Source: Caulobacterales bacterium | Lineage (GTDB): Bacteria > Pseudomonadota > Alphaproteobacteria > Caulobacterales > Aquidulcibacteraceae | Assembly (NCBI GenBank): GCA_017303355.1 | Contig: JAFLCU010000001.1 | Location: 62,001-126,000 of the forward strand | Direction: 5' to 3' | Length of the DNA stretch: 64,000 nt | In this document: one piece after another, positions 45,934-54,141 of the stretch | Layout of the letters: each line of letters starts with the position of its first letter | Position numbering within the stretch: the first letter of the stretch is position 1 | The notes under the pieces: generated by a model | What the model was told of the DNA's origin: nothing | The model's input: only the letters and a program-made list of their open reading frames with translations | The model's database searches: none | Made by a program: the position numbers and the translations under genes

Positions 45934-48090
45934 TTAGCGATAGCCAATCGACATCAGGATATCGAGCATCTCGGTTGCGGCCTGGATAACCCGCGCGGAT
46001 GCGGCGTATGAATTCTGATACACGGTCATCTTCATCAACTCGTCGTCGAGACTGATGCCTTCGACAACTGCACGCCGATCATTCGCGGCGTTTTGCACGG
46101 CGAGGCTGGCGGTGGCCGCGCGTTCAGCGTCCGTCGCCATGCGCCCCGCTTCACCGCCAAGGCGCGACGCATAGCTTGCCAATGTCGTGGTTTGCGCCGT
46201 CAGCACGCCATTGGCGGTAAAACTACGCGGCGCATCGCGCGCGGCGATCAGAGCGGCCGCACCGCGGCCATCACCACTTTCGATCAGGCGTTCGCCCAGA
46301 TCGACACTGAGGTCCGGCTGACCGACGGCAAGTAAAATCGGATTAGTCGCGATGCGCGCGGACACCTGGACCTCAAGCCCGCGCCCCATGGTAGAGCCGT
46401 TGGACAATCCGTTGAGCGCGGTGAACGAAATGCCCGTCGCGCCGCGCTGCGTGGTGTCTTGGATCAGCGTCGTCTGATAGCCCGCGTTGGGCGCGAACCT
46501 CACTTGGCCCGTCGCCGAATCCATCGAGAACGTGCCGTAATCGCCCAAACCGCCCGCGCCCGGCGCGTTCAATTCGGACAAAAGATCATTCCAGGTCGCG
46601 CCCGGCGCGGCGATCGAGCCGGAAATGCTGATTGTGCGCGTCGCCACCAAGCGCCCCAGCGAATCCCGCACATCGTACGAAACACTGCCGCCGGTGTTGA
46701 GTCCGTGCGTATCGCTGCCGTGCAGGCCGGTTTCAAAAAACATCGGCGTCGGGCGTGAGACAATGTCGTTCAGGCCGAAGAAATGCGAGAAGCCACGCCC
46801 GCCGCGATCGCTTGGATCATCTGGGTCTTGCTGGATCACCAGGCCGCCGCCACCGCCGACATTGAGCGACATCACGCCGCCGCTGAAGTTTGCGGAGCCC
46901 GCGGGCGTGGCGGCGCCCAGCGCGTTGTTGAGCGCGGTCATGAATGAGGCGATGTCGCCACCGGCGAAGCTGTAGGTCGCCGCCGGATTCTCGCCAACGA
47001 TATCGCCGGAATCGAAATCGATGGTGAGACGCTGTGCGAGATTGCCGCTTGCATCGGTGACGCCAATGATCGTCGTGCCGGTGAAGCCCAGCGAATCCGA
47101 GGCAAGCAAGCCGGTTTGGCGGCCGGTGAGACTGCCAACGGCGGGTGATGACGAGTTTTCGTTGTGAACAGCGTTGAGCGCATCGCCCAGTTGGGCCGCG
47201 AAGCCGCCCAAGGCGCTCGCGAGGCCTGGCAAATCCACATCGCGCGCTTGAATGAGGCCCTTGATCTCGCCGCCCAATAGCAAAGGCTCAAGGTTCGATT
47301 GCGTGCCCAGATCTTCGTTGATCCGGATCACGCCGTGCGCGGCAAAGTTCGTGTCGTTCGGCGAGTAGCTGAGCTTGGCCGCATCGACGCCGACCAGAAG
47401 CGCGCCGCCGCTGGTGCGGACATGCACCCCGCCCGTCTCTTGCGGCGTGGCGCGTACATCCATCAATTGCGATAAACGATCCACCAATTGCGATTGTGCG
47501 TTTTCCGCCGCCGTGGAATCGGCGCCAATACGCCGGTTCAGCCGAATCTCGTTGTTCAGCTGATCGATCCGATTCATCAGATCTTGCGCTTCATCGACAG
47601 CGGCGGCGATGCGCTGGTCCGCCTCGGCGGCCAAGTCCTGCAAGGTCTGGCCGACGCGGTTCACTTCCGAAAACATCGATTGTAGCGCGCTGACAGCGTC
47701 GCCGCGCCGCAACGCCGACGAGGGATCAACCGAAATCTCGCCAAGCGCGCTCCAGAAGGAATCCAGCTGCGCGAACATGGATGTCCCGGAGGTCGGGTCG
47801 CCAAAACTCTCTTGCGCGCGGGCGAGAATATCGGAGCGCGCGGCGGCGGCGGAATACGTGGCGGCCGCGATATAGCTGGCGGTGGCCAGGAATTGATCGG
47901 CCGCGCGCGTGATCGACTCGACTTTGACGCCGCCGGAACTGCCCGGCTGCATCAGCGGCGTGTAATTCACCTGCGCGCGCACGTAGCCCGGCGTGTTGAC
48001 GTTGGCGATGTTCTGCGAAACCACGCTGATCGCCGTCTGCGACGCACGCAGACCTGAAAGGCCGGAGAGCAGGACGCTGGAAATGCTCAT
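45934..48090 (-). CDS. flgK: Flagellar hook-associated protein 1, FlgK
   Basis: 718 residues. The N-terminal flagellar rod-protein motif reads SSVLLSGLSGLRASQTAISV, then NIANVNTPGYVRAQVNY; the matching C-terminal D0 helix is near AARVIQAATEMLDILMSIGY. It links hook and FlgL. It starts at ATG 48090, 169 bases downstream of a good minus-strand sigma-54 promoter (48259-48273). Between them sits an inverted repeat (48120-48140) that may be the FlbD/ftr-type enhancer. Confidence 0.95.
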   Translation of the reverse strand: MSISSVLLSGLSGLRASQTAISVVSQNIANVNTPGYVRAQVNYTPLMQPGSSGGVKVESITRAADQFLATASYIAAATYSAAAARSDILARAQESFGDPTSGTSMFAQLDSFWSALGEISVDPSSALRRGDAVSALQSMFSEVNRVGQTLQDLAAEADQRIAAAVDEAQDLMNRIDQLNNEIRLNRRIGADSTAAENAQSQLVDRLSQLMDVRATPQETGGVHVRTSGGALLVGVDAAKLSYSPNDTNFAAHGVIRINEDLGTQSNLEPLLLGGEIKGLIQARDVDLPGLASALGGFAAQLGDALNAVHNENSSSPAVGSLTGRQTGLLASDSLGFTGTTIIGVTDASGNLAQRLTIDFDSGDIVGENPAATYSFAGGDIASFMTALNNALGAATPAGSANFSGGVMSLNVGGGGGLVIQQDPDDPSDRGGRGFSHFFGLNDIVSRPTPMFFETGLHGSDTHGLNTGGSVSYDVRDSLGRLVATRTISISGSIAAPGATWNDLLSELNAPGAGGLGDYGTFSMDSATGQVRFAPNAGYQTTLIQDTTQRGATGISFTALNGLSNGSTMGRGLEVQVSARIATNPILLAVGQPDLSVDLGERLIESGDGRGAAALIAARDAPRSFTANGVLTAQTTTLASYASRLGGEAGRMATDAERAATASLAVQNAANDRRAVVEGISLDDELMKMTVYQNSYAASARVIQAATEMLDILMSIGYR

Positions 48091-48119
48091 GGGCTGACCC
48101 CCGGCAGAAAGCGCAGGGC

Positions 48120-48140
48120 GCCCGGCGAAATTTGCCGGGC
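48120..48140. promoter_or_regulatory. Inverted repeat, candidate FlbD (ftr-like) enhancer between flgK and fliK
   Basis: GCCCGGC and GCCGGGC are exact 7-base arms separated by GAAATTT. It is 30 bases upstream of the flgK ATG and about 110 bases downstream of the predicted flgK transcription start, a position known for Caulobacter ftr enhancers bound by FlbD. A related half, TTGCCGGGCGC, lies near 48303-48313. An mRNA hairpin is the alternative. The assignment rests on position and symmetry. Confidence 0.45.
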
Positions 48141-48258
48141 TTGGCGCGCGCGCGAACGCACCGCGAGAATGGCAATAAGCGTTTGAACCAACACGCTTTT
48201 CTCCATTGCCGCCGGCGCACGATTGGGCCGTGCGCGCGGTGGCTACGCTCAGTCCTTC

Positions 48259-48273
48259 GCAAGCTTGGGGCCA
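48259..48273 (-). promoter_or_regulatory. Sigma-54 promoter of flgK-flgL
   Basis: On the minus strand the sequence reads TGGCCCCAAGCTTGC, i.e. TGGC-N7-TTGC with the obligatory GG-N10-GC. The expected start lies near 48247, giving a leader of about 155 bases before flgK. flbD, a sigma-54 activator gene, is in the same cluster. Confidence 0.75.
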
Positions 48274-48395
48274 TGGTTAAGGACCGGCAGGAAATGCCCA
48301 TCTTGCCGGGCGCTTATTGCCTAGGCGGAACTGTGGGCGCATCGGACCGCAACAAAAGTCCGCTGATTTTACAGCGTTTTTCATGGTTACCGGCT

Positions 48396-48410
48396 TGGCC
48401 CGAGCTTTGC
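48396..48410 (+). promoter_or_regulatory. Sigma-54 promoter of fliK-flgD
   Basis: TGGCCCGAGCTTTGC matches TGGC-N7-TTGC with exact GG-N10-GC spacing. The expected transcription start is near 48422, about 30 bases before the fliK ATG. Together with the minus-strand promoter at 48259-48273 it makes the 361-base gap 48091-48451 a bidirectional sigma-54 control region; nothing else is seen in this gap except the inverted repeat at 48120-48140. Confidence 0.75.
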
Positions 48411-48451
48411 TGAGAACGCAGAGCCGCGTGCGTGCGCGGCTTGGGGGAAGC

Positions 48452-49819
48452 ATGAGCAGCGCAGCCGAAGCGATCATGGGCGCCACGCCGCCACCGCCGC
48501 GACCAGCGGCGGGCAGGACCGCTGCATCGACAAGCAATACGCCGAGTTTCAAAGACACCCTGGCGGCGGAAACGCCCGAAGCCCCCCTCGTCTCACCGGC
48601 GTCGGAGCCGCCCACGGACACGCAAGCCGCGAGCGACACGCCGACGCGGGAAACCACCACCTCCGAAGGCGACGCCGCATCGCCTGATACGCCGGCCATT
48701 CTGCCAACGACGCAGCCTGACGCGTCGGCGCCGGCGATTGCCGTGCAATTGATCGCGCAAGCCGGCGGCGAGCCGGCGCAGGCGGAAACCGCCGAGTCCG
48801 CCGATGCGGCCGCGCCTGTAAACGCGGCGGCGCCGGACTCGTTTGGCAAGGCGCTCGCGAAGAACGAGGTGCGCGAGACACTGCCGGCGCAGCTCGCGCA
48901 TACCCAAGCTGATGCGCAGGCCGCGTCAACAGCGCTCCCTCCAACAGACGCGAGCACGGCGACAAGCGCGCCTACGGCCACACCCCCAGCCGCTCCGCCA
49001 ACAATCGCGGCGCCAATCGGCTCAGCCAAGGCCGCGAACAAGTCGACGCCCGCCGCCACGCCAGCCGAAGCAACCGAAGCAGATTCGAGCGCGGCGGTTG
49101 ATACGGCCGAAGCAGACACGCATACGCGCGCGACTGAAGGCATCGCCGAAACTCAAGCGCCAAAGCTCGGCGCGAAAGATAGCAGCGTGCAAGAGAAACT
49201 CGCCGCAGCGCTTGAGAATGACGCGTCGCAGCCGCAGGCTAAGGCCAATTCGGATCGTGTGGCCGTCGCGTCGCCCACTCCTGACGCGCCCGCAATTCAA
49301 TCCGCGCCCGACTTGGCGCTGCCGCCCGTTGGCGCGATTGACGGCGCGCGCGCCACACACACCACATCGTCGCTCGCCGCTGTTGAACACGCGGCCGCGC
49401 GCACCACCCCCGCTGGCGCACAAGTGGCGCGAGAGATCGTCCGCCGCTTCGATGGCGAGACCACCAAGTTCGAGATGCGGCTTGATCCGCCGGAACTAGG
49501 CCGCGTCGAAGTGCGGATGGAAGTGACGCGAGATCATAAGGTCACCGCCGTGCTCGCGGCCGACAGCCCGCAAGCATTGACGGAACTGATGCGTCACGCG
49601 CGCGAGCTTGAGCAGACACTCCAATCGGCGGGCCTCGAACTCGCGGAGAACGGATTGTCGTTCGATCTGCGCCAAGGCGGCGACGATGCAAGTCAAGCCC
49701 ATGGCGATGACAACCCCCGCATCGCCTCCAGCGAACCGGAAATTGAAGATAGCGCGCCCCCCGCGCGTCCCATCGGCCTTGAACGTTGGCGCGGCGTCCG
49801 CGTCGACGTGATGGCTTGA
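48452..49819 (+). CDS. fliK: Flagellar hook-length control protein FliK
   Basis: 455 residues from ATG 48452 (GGGGGAA just before). The first about 300 residues are low-complexity, Ala/Pro/Thr-rich, as in FliK rulers. The C-terminal domain (GAQVAREIVRRFDGETTKFE, then MRLDPPELGRVEVRMEV and ELEQTLQSAGLELAENGLSF) is the Flg_hook domain that switches export specificity. The assignment rests on this domain and on the following flgD and flgE. Confidence 0.9.
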   Translation: MSSAAEAIMGATPPPPRPAAGRTAASTSNTPSFKDTLAAETPEAPLVSPASEPPTDTQAASDTPTRETTTSEGDAASPDTPAILPTTQPDASAPAIAVQLIAQAGGEPAQAETAESADAAAPVNAAAPDSFGKALAKNEVRETLPAQLAHTQADAQAASTALPPTDASTATSAPTATPPAAPPTIAAPIGSAKAANKSTPAATPAEATEADSSAAVDTAEADTHTRATEGIAETQAPKLGAKDSSVQEKLAAALENDASQPQAKANSDRVAVASPTPDAPAIQSAPDLALPPVGAIDGARATHTTSSLAAVEHAAARTTPAGAQVAREIVRRFDGETTKFEMRLDPPELGRVEVRMEVTRDHKVTAVLAADSPQALTELMRHARELEQTLQSAGLELAENGLSFDLRQGGDDASQAHGDDNPRIASSEPEIEDSAPPARPIGLERWRGVRVDVMA

Positions 49820-49829
49820 GGAGCGATCG

Positions 49830-50501
49830 ATGAGCATCGACACGATCAACTCGAACAACGCTGCGGGCGCCGCGACACAAGCTGGCACGGATCGCACAAC
49901 ACTTGCCGAGAATTACGACACGTTTCTCGTGCTGTTGACGGCGCAATTGCAGAACCAAGACCCGCTCGCGCCGATGGATTCCACGCAATTCACGCAGCAA
50001 CTGGTTCAGTTCAGCCAGGTAGAGCAGCAAATTCGCACCAACGAGCAATTGGAAGGCCTCGTCGGCCAATACCAAGCGGCTTCAGCCGGCGCGGCGCTCT
50101 CCTATCTTGGCAAGGACGCCATCATCGAGGCGGACGAAACCTATCTCGCCGGCGGCGCCGCGAACTGGGCGTACAATCTTCCGGAAAGCGCCGAGGACAT
50201 CACGATCACCGTGCGCAACGCATCCGGCCGCGCGATCTACACGACAACGACGGCGTCCGGCACGGCCGGCGAACACCTCTTCACCTGGGACGGCACGATG
50301 GATAGCGGCGGAACCGCGCCGGACGGCGTCTATACACTCGAGATTGAAGCACTCGATGACGCGGGCAAAGACATCACGCCCGTCGTCACGGTGCGCGAAA
50401 CCATCATGGGCGTGGATTTCTCAGGAAACACGCCGGTGATCATCACACCGTCTGGCACACGCGGACTCGATGAAGTCCGCTCCGTGCTCAGCAACGGCTG
50501 A
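49830..50501 (+). CDS. flgD: Flagellar hook capping protein FlgD
   Basis: 223 residues. FlgD caps the growing hook and is later replaced by FlgK. The conserved N-terminus FLVLLTAQLQNQDPLAPMDS, then STQFTQQLVQFSQVEQQI, is unmistakable; a FlgD-Ig/FLN-like domain (FTWDGTMDSGGTAPDGVYTL) follows. The gene lies 10 bases after fliK and 106 bases before flgE. It is probably part of the fliK transcript. Confidence 0.95.
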   Translation: MSIDTINSNNAAGAATQAGTDRTTLAENYDTFLVLLTAQLQNQDPLAPMDSTQFTQQLVQFSQVEQQIRTNEQLEGLVGQYQAASAGAALSYLGKDAIIEADETYLAGGAANWAYNLPESAEDITITVRNASGRAIYTTTTASGTAGEHLFTWDGTMDSGGTAPDGVYTLEIEALDDAGKDITPVVTVRETIMGVDFSGNTPVIITPSGTRGLDEVRSVLSNG

Positions 50502-50510
50502 GAAAGCAAA

Positions 50511-50529
50511 CGCTGGCAAAATGCCAGCG
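50511..50529. terminator. Hairpin between flgD and flgE
   Basis: CGCTGGC and GCCAGCG form a perfect 7-base-pair stem with loop AAAAT. No T run follows, so it is at most a weak terminator or an RNA processing site between flgD and flgE. Confidence 0.4.
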
Positions 50530-50607
50530 CTTAGACCACGCGCAGAAGCGCTCCATGTGCATCACAAACAGCCGTAGCGCGTTGCGTGCGGCGATGGAGC
50601 TGGACTT

Positions 50608-51912
50608 ATGTCTATTTATACCGCCCTGCGCGCGGGCGTTTCTGGCCTCACCGCCAATTCAAGCGCGCTCGCTGTCATCTCCGACAACATCGCCAACGTG
50701 AACACCGTTGGCTACAAGCGCTCCGGCGTGGATTTCAGCGCGCTCGTCAACGCGCAGAATTCGAACACGACCTATAACGCGGGCGGCGTGCTGCCGCTCA
50801 CCCGCCAACAGATTTCGTTGCAGGGTTCGCTTGAGCAATCGCGCTCGACGACCGATTTGGCGATCTCCGGCGACGGTTTCTTCATCGTCTCGCCGAACAG
50901 CAGCCAGCTCTCGAACGGCGGCTCCGTGCTGTTCACGCGGGCCGGTTCATTCACAATCGACGCCGACGGCTACATGGTGAACGCGCAGGGCCTGTTTCTG
51001 CAGGGCTGGCCGGTCAACAGCGACGGCTCGGTGGTTTCTTCCCCCACCTCACTCTCGGCAATCGAGCCGATCAACATCGCAGGCGTGGGCGGCTTGGCGG
51101 AGGCCTCGGCGGAGGTCGAGGTCAACGCCAATTTGAACTCGGACCAGACGACTTACACCGGCGCATACACCGCAGGCGACTTGGCCTCCGGCACTGTGAC
51201 GGCGCATTTCGAGAGTTCATTTGAAGTGTACGATACGCTCGGCGCGCCGCGCACGATCGCGTTCGGCTTCCTCAAGACCGGCCCGAACACTTGGCAGGTG
51301 GAATCGTACTCCCGTCCCGATTCCAACATCACCGGCGGCGCCGGCACGGGCGGCCTCCTGGCCACCGGCACAGTCTCATTCAACACCGACGGCACCGTGA
51401 ACACTGTGACGGGCTCGATCGGTTCGACGTTCAACATTCCCTGGGCGGCTTCGACCGGGGCCGCCGCCCAGCCGCTTAATCTCGATCTCACCGGCGTTAC
51501 GCAAAACGCCAACAGTTTCGGCATCACCTCGGTGAATGTCGACGGCGTGCCGCCAGGCGATCTTGTCGGCCTGACGCTTGAAGGCGACGGCTTCCTGACC
51601 GCGCAATTCTCCAACGGCCGCGCCCGCGCGCTCTACCAAATTCCGCTGGCGACCTTCCTGAACCCGAACGGGCTCTCGCCCGATCAAGGCGGCGCGTTCC
51701 GCACCACGCTCGAGTCCGGTCTCTACAATATCAACTCCGCCAACGCTGGCGGCGCGGGTCGCGTCGTCTCCGGCGCGCTGGAAGCATCGAACGTCGATCT
51801 CGCATCGGAGTTCACGAACTTGATCACCACGCAACGCGCCTATTCGGCGGCGTCGCGCATCATCACGACGGCCGACCAAATGCTCGAAGAACTCCTGATG
51901 GTGAAACGCTAA
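50608..51912 (+). CDS. flgE: Flagellar hook protein FlgE
   Basis: 434 residues. Polymer subunit of the hook. The N-terminal rod motif SIYTALRAGVSGLTANSSAL, NIANVNTVGYKRSGVDF, and the C-terminal ALEASNVDLASEFTNLITTQ, YSAASRIITTADQMLEELL are the standard D0/D1 segments. The middle is the Caulobacter-like hook D2 domain. It follows flgD by 106 bases; I do not see a convincing sigma-54 site in that gap. Confidence 0.95.
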   Translation: MSIYTALRAGVSGLTANSSALAVISDNIANVNTVGYKRSGVDFSALVNAQNSNTTYNAGGVLPLTRQQISLQGSLEQSRSTTDLAISGDGFFIVSPNSSQLSNGGSVLFTRAGSFTIDADGYMVNAQGLFLQGWPVNSDGSVVSSPTSLSAIEPINIAGVGGLAEASAEVEVNANLNSDQTTYTGAYTAGDLASGTVTAHFESSFEVYDTLGAPRTIAFGFLKTGPNTWQVESYSRPDSNITGGAGTGGLLATGTVSFNTDGTVNTVTGSIGSTFNIPWAASTGAAAQPLNLDLTGVTQNANSFGITSVNVDGVPPGDLVGLTLEGDGFLTAQFSNGRARALYQIPLATFLNPNGLSPDQGGAFRTTLESGLYNINSANAGGAGRVVSGALEASNVDLASEFTNLITTQRAYSAASRIITTADQMLEELLMVKR

Positions 51913-51973
51913 GATAGAAAGATCGCGCTAAGAAACGAGTAAGAGAATCCGTGTACTAATTCGGCACACGCGC

Positions 51974-52000
51974 CTAACCAGAATTTACCTCTGGTCTTAG
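51974..52000 (+). promoter_or_regulatory. sciP upstream region: CtrA-like box and weak inverted repeat
   Basis: CTAA-CCAGAAT-TTACC (51974-51989) resembles the CtrA box TTAA-N7-TTAAC with two mismatches. The same bases form the imperfect inverted repeat CTAA-CCAGA / TCTGG-TTAG, so it could instead end the flgE transcript. Caulobacter sciP is CtrA-controlled, which makes a CtrA site plausible. Confidence 0.35.
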
Positions 52001-52056
52001 TCGTTTCTTTAGCCGTTCGATCTATCATGGCTTCAAAGAAACAGGAGAAAGGCGCT

Positions 52057-52338
52057 ATGCAGAAGCAACGCCGCTATGATGGGGTGGTGATGGGTCCTGA
52101 TGGGAACCCACTCACATTGGACGATTTGCCGCCGCCGGGCACCACGCGTTGGGTGATCCGTCGCAAGGCCGAGGTGGTCGCCGCCGTGCGCGGCGGCCTG
52201 CTGACGCTGGAAGATGCGTGCGCGCGTTACGGTCTCTCGGAAGAAGAGTTCGACGGTTGGCGCAAGTCGATCGAGAAGCACGGCCTGCCGGGCCTGCGCA
52301 CGACCCGCATCCAGCATTATCGCGGGGCCGGCCTCTAA
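52057..52338 (+). CDS. sciP: SciP-type DUF1153 protein, CtrA regulator
   Basis: 93 residues from ATG 52057 (AGGAG 9 bases upstream). In Caulobacter SciP binds CtrA and DNA and blocks CtrA-activated transcription in swarmer-phase cells. The match to SciP is close: GPDGNPLTLDDLPPPGTTRW, then VIRRKAEVVAAVRGGLLTLE, DACARYGLSEEEFDGWRKSI and a C-terminal RTTRIQHYRG. A start 30 bases earlier (52027) is possible but lacks a ribosome-binding site. It is followed by a strong terminator and lies between flgE and fliF. Confidence 0.9.
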   Translation: MQKQRRYDGVVMGPDGNPLTLDDLPPPGTTRWVIRRKAEVVAAVRGGLLTLEDACARYGLSEEEFDGWRKSIEKHGLPGLRTTRIQHYRGAGL

Positions 52339-52340
52339 GC

Positions 52341-52363
52341 GCCGCCCTGCCCGCAAGGGCGGC
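52341..52363. repeat. Inverted repeat just after sciP
   Basis: GCCGCCCT and AGGGCGGC are 8-base inverted arms, 3 bases after the sciP stop. With the strong terminator at 52380-52409 it forms a double hairpin that probably stabilises or ends the sciP mRNA. Confidence 0.5.
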
Positions 52364-52379
52364 CACACCCCAAGAATTC

Positions 52380-52409
52380 AAAAGCCCTCGCTCGCCGGCG
52401 AGGGCTTTT
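52380..52409 (+). terminator. Bidirectional Rho-independent terminator of sciP
   Basis: AAAAGCCCTCGC and GCGAGGGCTTTT pair perfectly over 12 bases with a 6-base loop, with T and A runs on the two sides. It insulates sciP from the fliF operon. Confidence 0.85.
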
Positions 52410-52449
52410 GCACATCAACCTTATGCTTAACGATCCCTTCACGCACTGA

Positions 52450-52483
52450 TGGGCAATTTCTGCCGACCGGCGAGATTTGCCCA
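52450..52483. promoter_or_regulatory. Interrupted palindrome in the fliF promoter region, candidate FlbD/ftr site
   Basis: TGGGCAA (52450-52456) and TTGCCCA (52477-52483) are exact inverted arms; a centred GCCG/CGGC pair (52462-52471) shares the same symmetry axis. It lies 45-78 bases before the fliF GTG. In Caulobacter FlbD represses fliF through such an operator (ftr4). A TTAAC half-site for CtrA is 20 bases upstream (52426-52430). Function inferred from position. Confidence 0.45.
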
Positions 52484-52527
52484 CCTGATTTGGGCGCTCT
52501 CGCGCGTGTGCGTGCAGAGGCTGGGGC

Positions 52528-54138
52528 GTGAACGGATTCGCTGATCTTCTTCTCAAGGCTGGACCAACGCGGCTGTTCGCGGCGTTGGGCATCGCCGCGG
52601 TGGTGGCCGCCCTGCTCTTCACGCTCGTGCTGCGCATGGGTGGAGAAGAGAAGGCGCTCCTGTTCGCCGACGTGGACATGCGCGAGGCGTCCGAGATCAC
52701 GCAGCGCCTTGAACAGGCAGAGATTCCCTACGAATTGCGCGGCGACGGCAGCTCGATCTTCGTGGCCCGCTCGCGCGTCATGGAAGCGCGGATGATGATC
52801 TCCGCCGACGGCCTGCTTTCGCGCGGCTCGATCGGCTACGAAATCTTCGACGAACCGGACGCACTTGGCCAAACCCAATTCCAGCAGAACATCAACCGCC
52901 TGCGCGCACTCGAAGGCGAGTTGGCGCGCACCATCGCCTCGATCGACGGCATCGAATCGGCGCGCGTTCACTTGGTGCTGCCCGAGCGGCAATTGTTCGC
53001 GCGTGACGCCGAACAGCCCTCGGCCTCGATCGTCTTGGCGCTGCGCCGTGACGAACTCTCCGCCGGCCAGGTGCGCGCGATCCGCAATTTGGTCGCGAGC
53101 GCGACGCCCGGCCTGACCACAAGCCGCGTCACCATTCTCGATGAAACGGGCCGCCTGCTCGCCGCCGCGCAGAGCGAAGACGGCGCGATCGCCGAAGGCA
53201 TCGATTCACGCCAGACCGCCACCGAGGAGCGCATCCGCCGCACCGTCACCGACATCGTTGAAGGCATCGTCGGCCAGGGCAATGCGCGGGTGCAGGTCAG
53301 CGCGGAGATGGATTTCAACCGCGTCAGCGAAACATCCGAGCGCTTCGATCCCGAAGGCCGCGTCGTTCGCTCAACCTCCACCACGGAAGAAACCGCCGAG
53401 AGCGGCGGCCGCGCGCAAGGCGCAACCGCAGGCGCGAACGTGCCCGACGCGGGCGCCAGCCCCTCCTCGGGCCCCGCCGGCAACACCAACAATTCGAGCC
53501 AAGAAACGGTCAATTACGAAATCTCGCGCACCACGCGCACCGAGGTCAGCGAAGGCGGCCGCATTCGCCGGCTCTCGGTCGCGGTGGCTGTCGATGGCGT
53601 CACCACGCCAGGCGCCGAAGGCGCGGAAGCGACCTACGCGCCGCGCTCCGAAGAAGACATGCAGCGCCTGCTCGCACTCGTCCGCTCCGCAGTGGGCTAC
53701 AATGCCGAACGCGGCGACATCGTCGAAGTCGTGAACACCCAATTCGCGCGCGCCGCCACCACCGGCACGGAAGCCGCCGCCCCCGGCATGTTCGACATGG
53801 GCACGTTCGACGTGATGCGTATCATCGAAATCGTCGCGGCGTTGATGGCATCCCTGGCGTTTGTGTTCTTCGTGTTGCGCCCGCTGATCGGCGGCCTGAT
53901 GCGGGGCGGCCAAAGCGTTGGCGCGGTTGGCGCGCCCGCTGGCGCACCCGCTCTACCAGGCCCGGCTGGCGCCGCGGCTGCGTTGCCCGCACCAGATGAT
54001 CCAGACGCCGTCATTGACATCGCCCAAATTCAAGGCCGCGTGCGCGCCTCTTCCGTGAAGAAGGTGGCCGAGGTGGTCGACAAGCATCCCGATGAATCCG
54101 TGCAAATCATTCGTGGTTGGCTGAACAACGCGCTGTAA
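52528..54138 (+). CDS. fliF: Flagellar MS-ring protein FliF
   Basis: 536 residues from GTG 52528. FliF forms the inner-membrane MS ring on which the basal body is built. A first membrane segment (about 15-37), the YscJ/FliF domain (KALLFADVDMREASEITQRL, then QFQQNINRLRALEGELARTI and SIDGIESARVHLVLPERQLF), a periplasmic ring domain, a second membrane segment (about 430-452), and a C-terminal FliG-binding tail (VKKVAEVVDKHPDESVQIIR). First gene of fliF-fliG-fliH-fliN-flbD-flhA, an operon order known from Caulobacter. Confidence 0.95.
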   Translation: MNGFADLLLKAGPTRLFAALGIAAVVAALLFTLVLRMGGEEKALLFADVDMREASEITQRLEQAEIPYELRGDGSSIFVARSRVMEARMMISADGLLSRGSIGYEIFDEPDALGQTQFQQNINRLRALEGELARTIASIDGIESARVHLVLPERQLFARDAEQPSASIVLALRRDELSAGQVRAIRNLVASATPGLTTSRVTILDETGRLLAAAQSEDGAIAEGIDSRQTATEERIRRTVTDIVEGIVGQGNARVQVSAEMDFNRVSETSERFDPEGRVVRSTSTTEETAESGGRAQGATAGANVPDAGASPSSGPAGNTNNSSQETVNYEISRTTRTEVSEGGRIRRLSVAVAVDGVTTPGAEGAEATYAPRSEEDMQRLLALVRSAVGYNAERGDIVEVVNTQFARAATTGTEAAAPGMFDMGTFDVMRIIEIVAALMASLAFVFFVLRPLIGGLMRGGQSVGAVGAPAGAPALPGPAGAAAALPAPDDPDAVIDIAQIQGRVRASSVKKVAEVVDKHPDESVQIIRGWLNNAL

Positions 54139-54141
54139 CCT

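Noticed and set aside
50511..50529. TGGC in the flgD-flgE hairpin as a sigma-54 promoter for flgE
   Set aside because: GG-N10-GC spacing holds by chance, but the -12 element reads CAGC instead of TTGC, and the bases form a perfect hairpin.
52418..52430. CtrA box upstream of fliF (TCAA ... TTAAC)
   Set aside because: The spacing is 8 bases instead of 7 and the first half has a mismatch; only a single TTAAC half-site is kept as a note.
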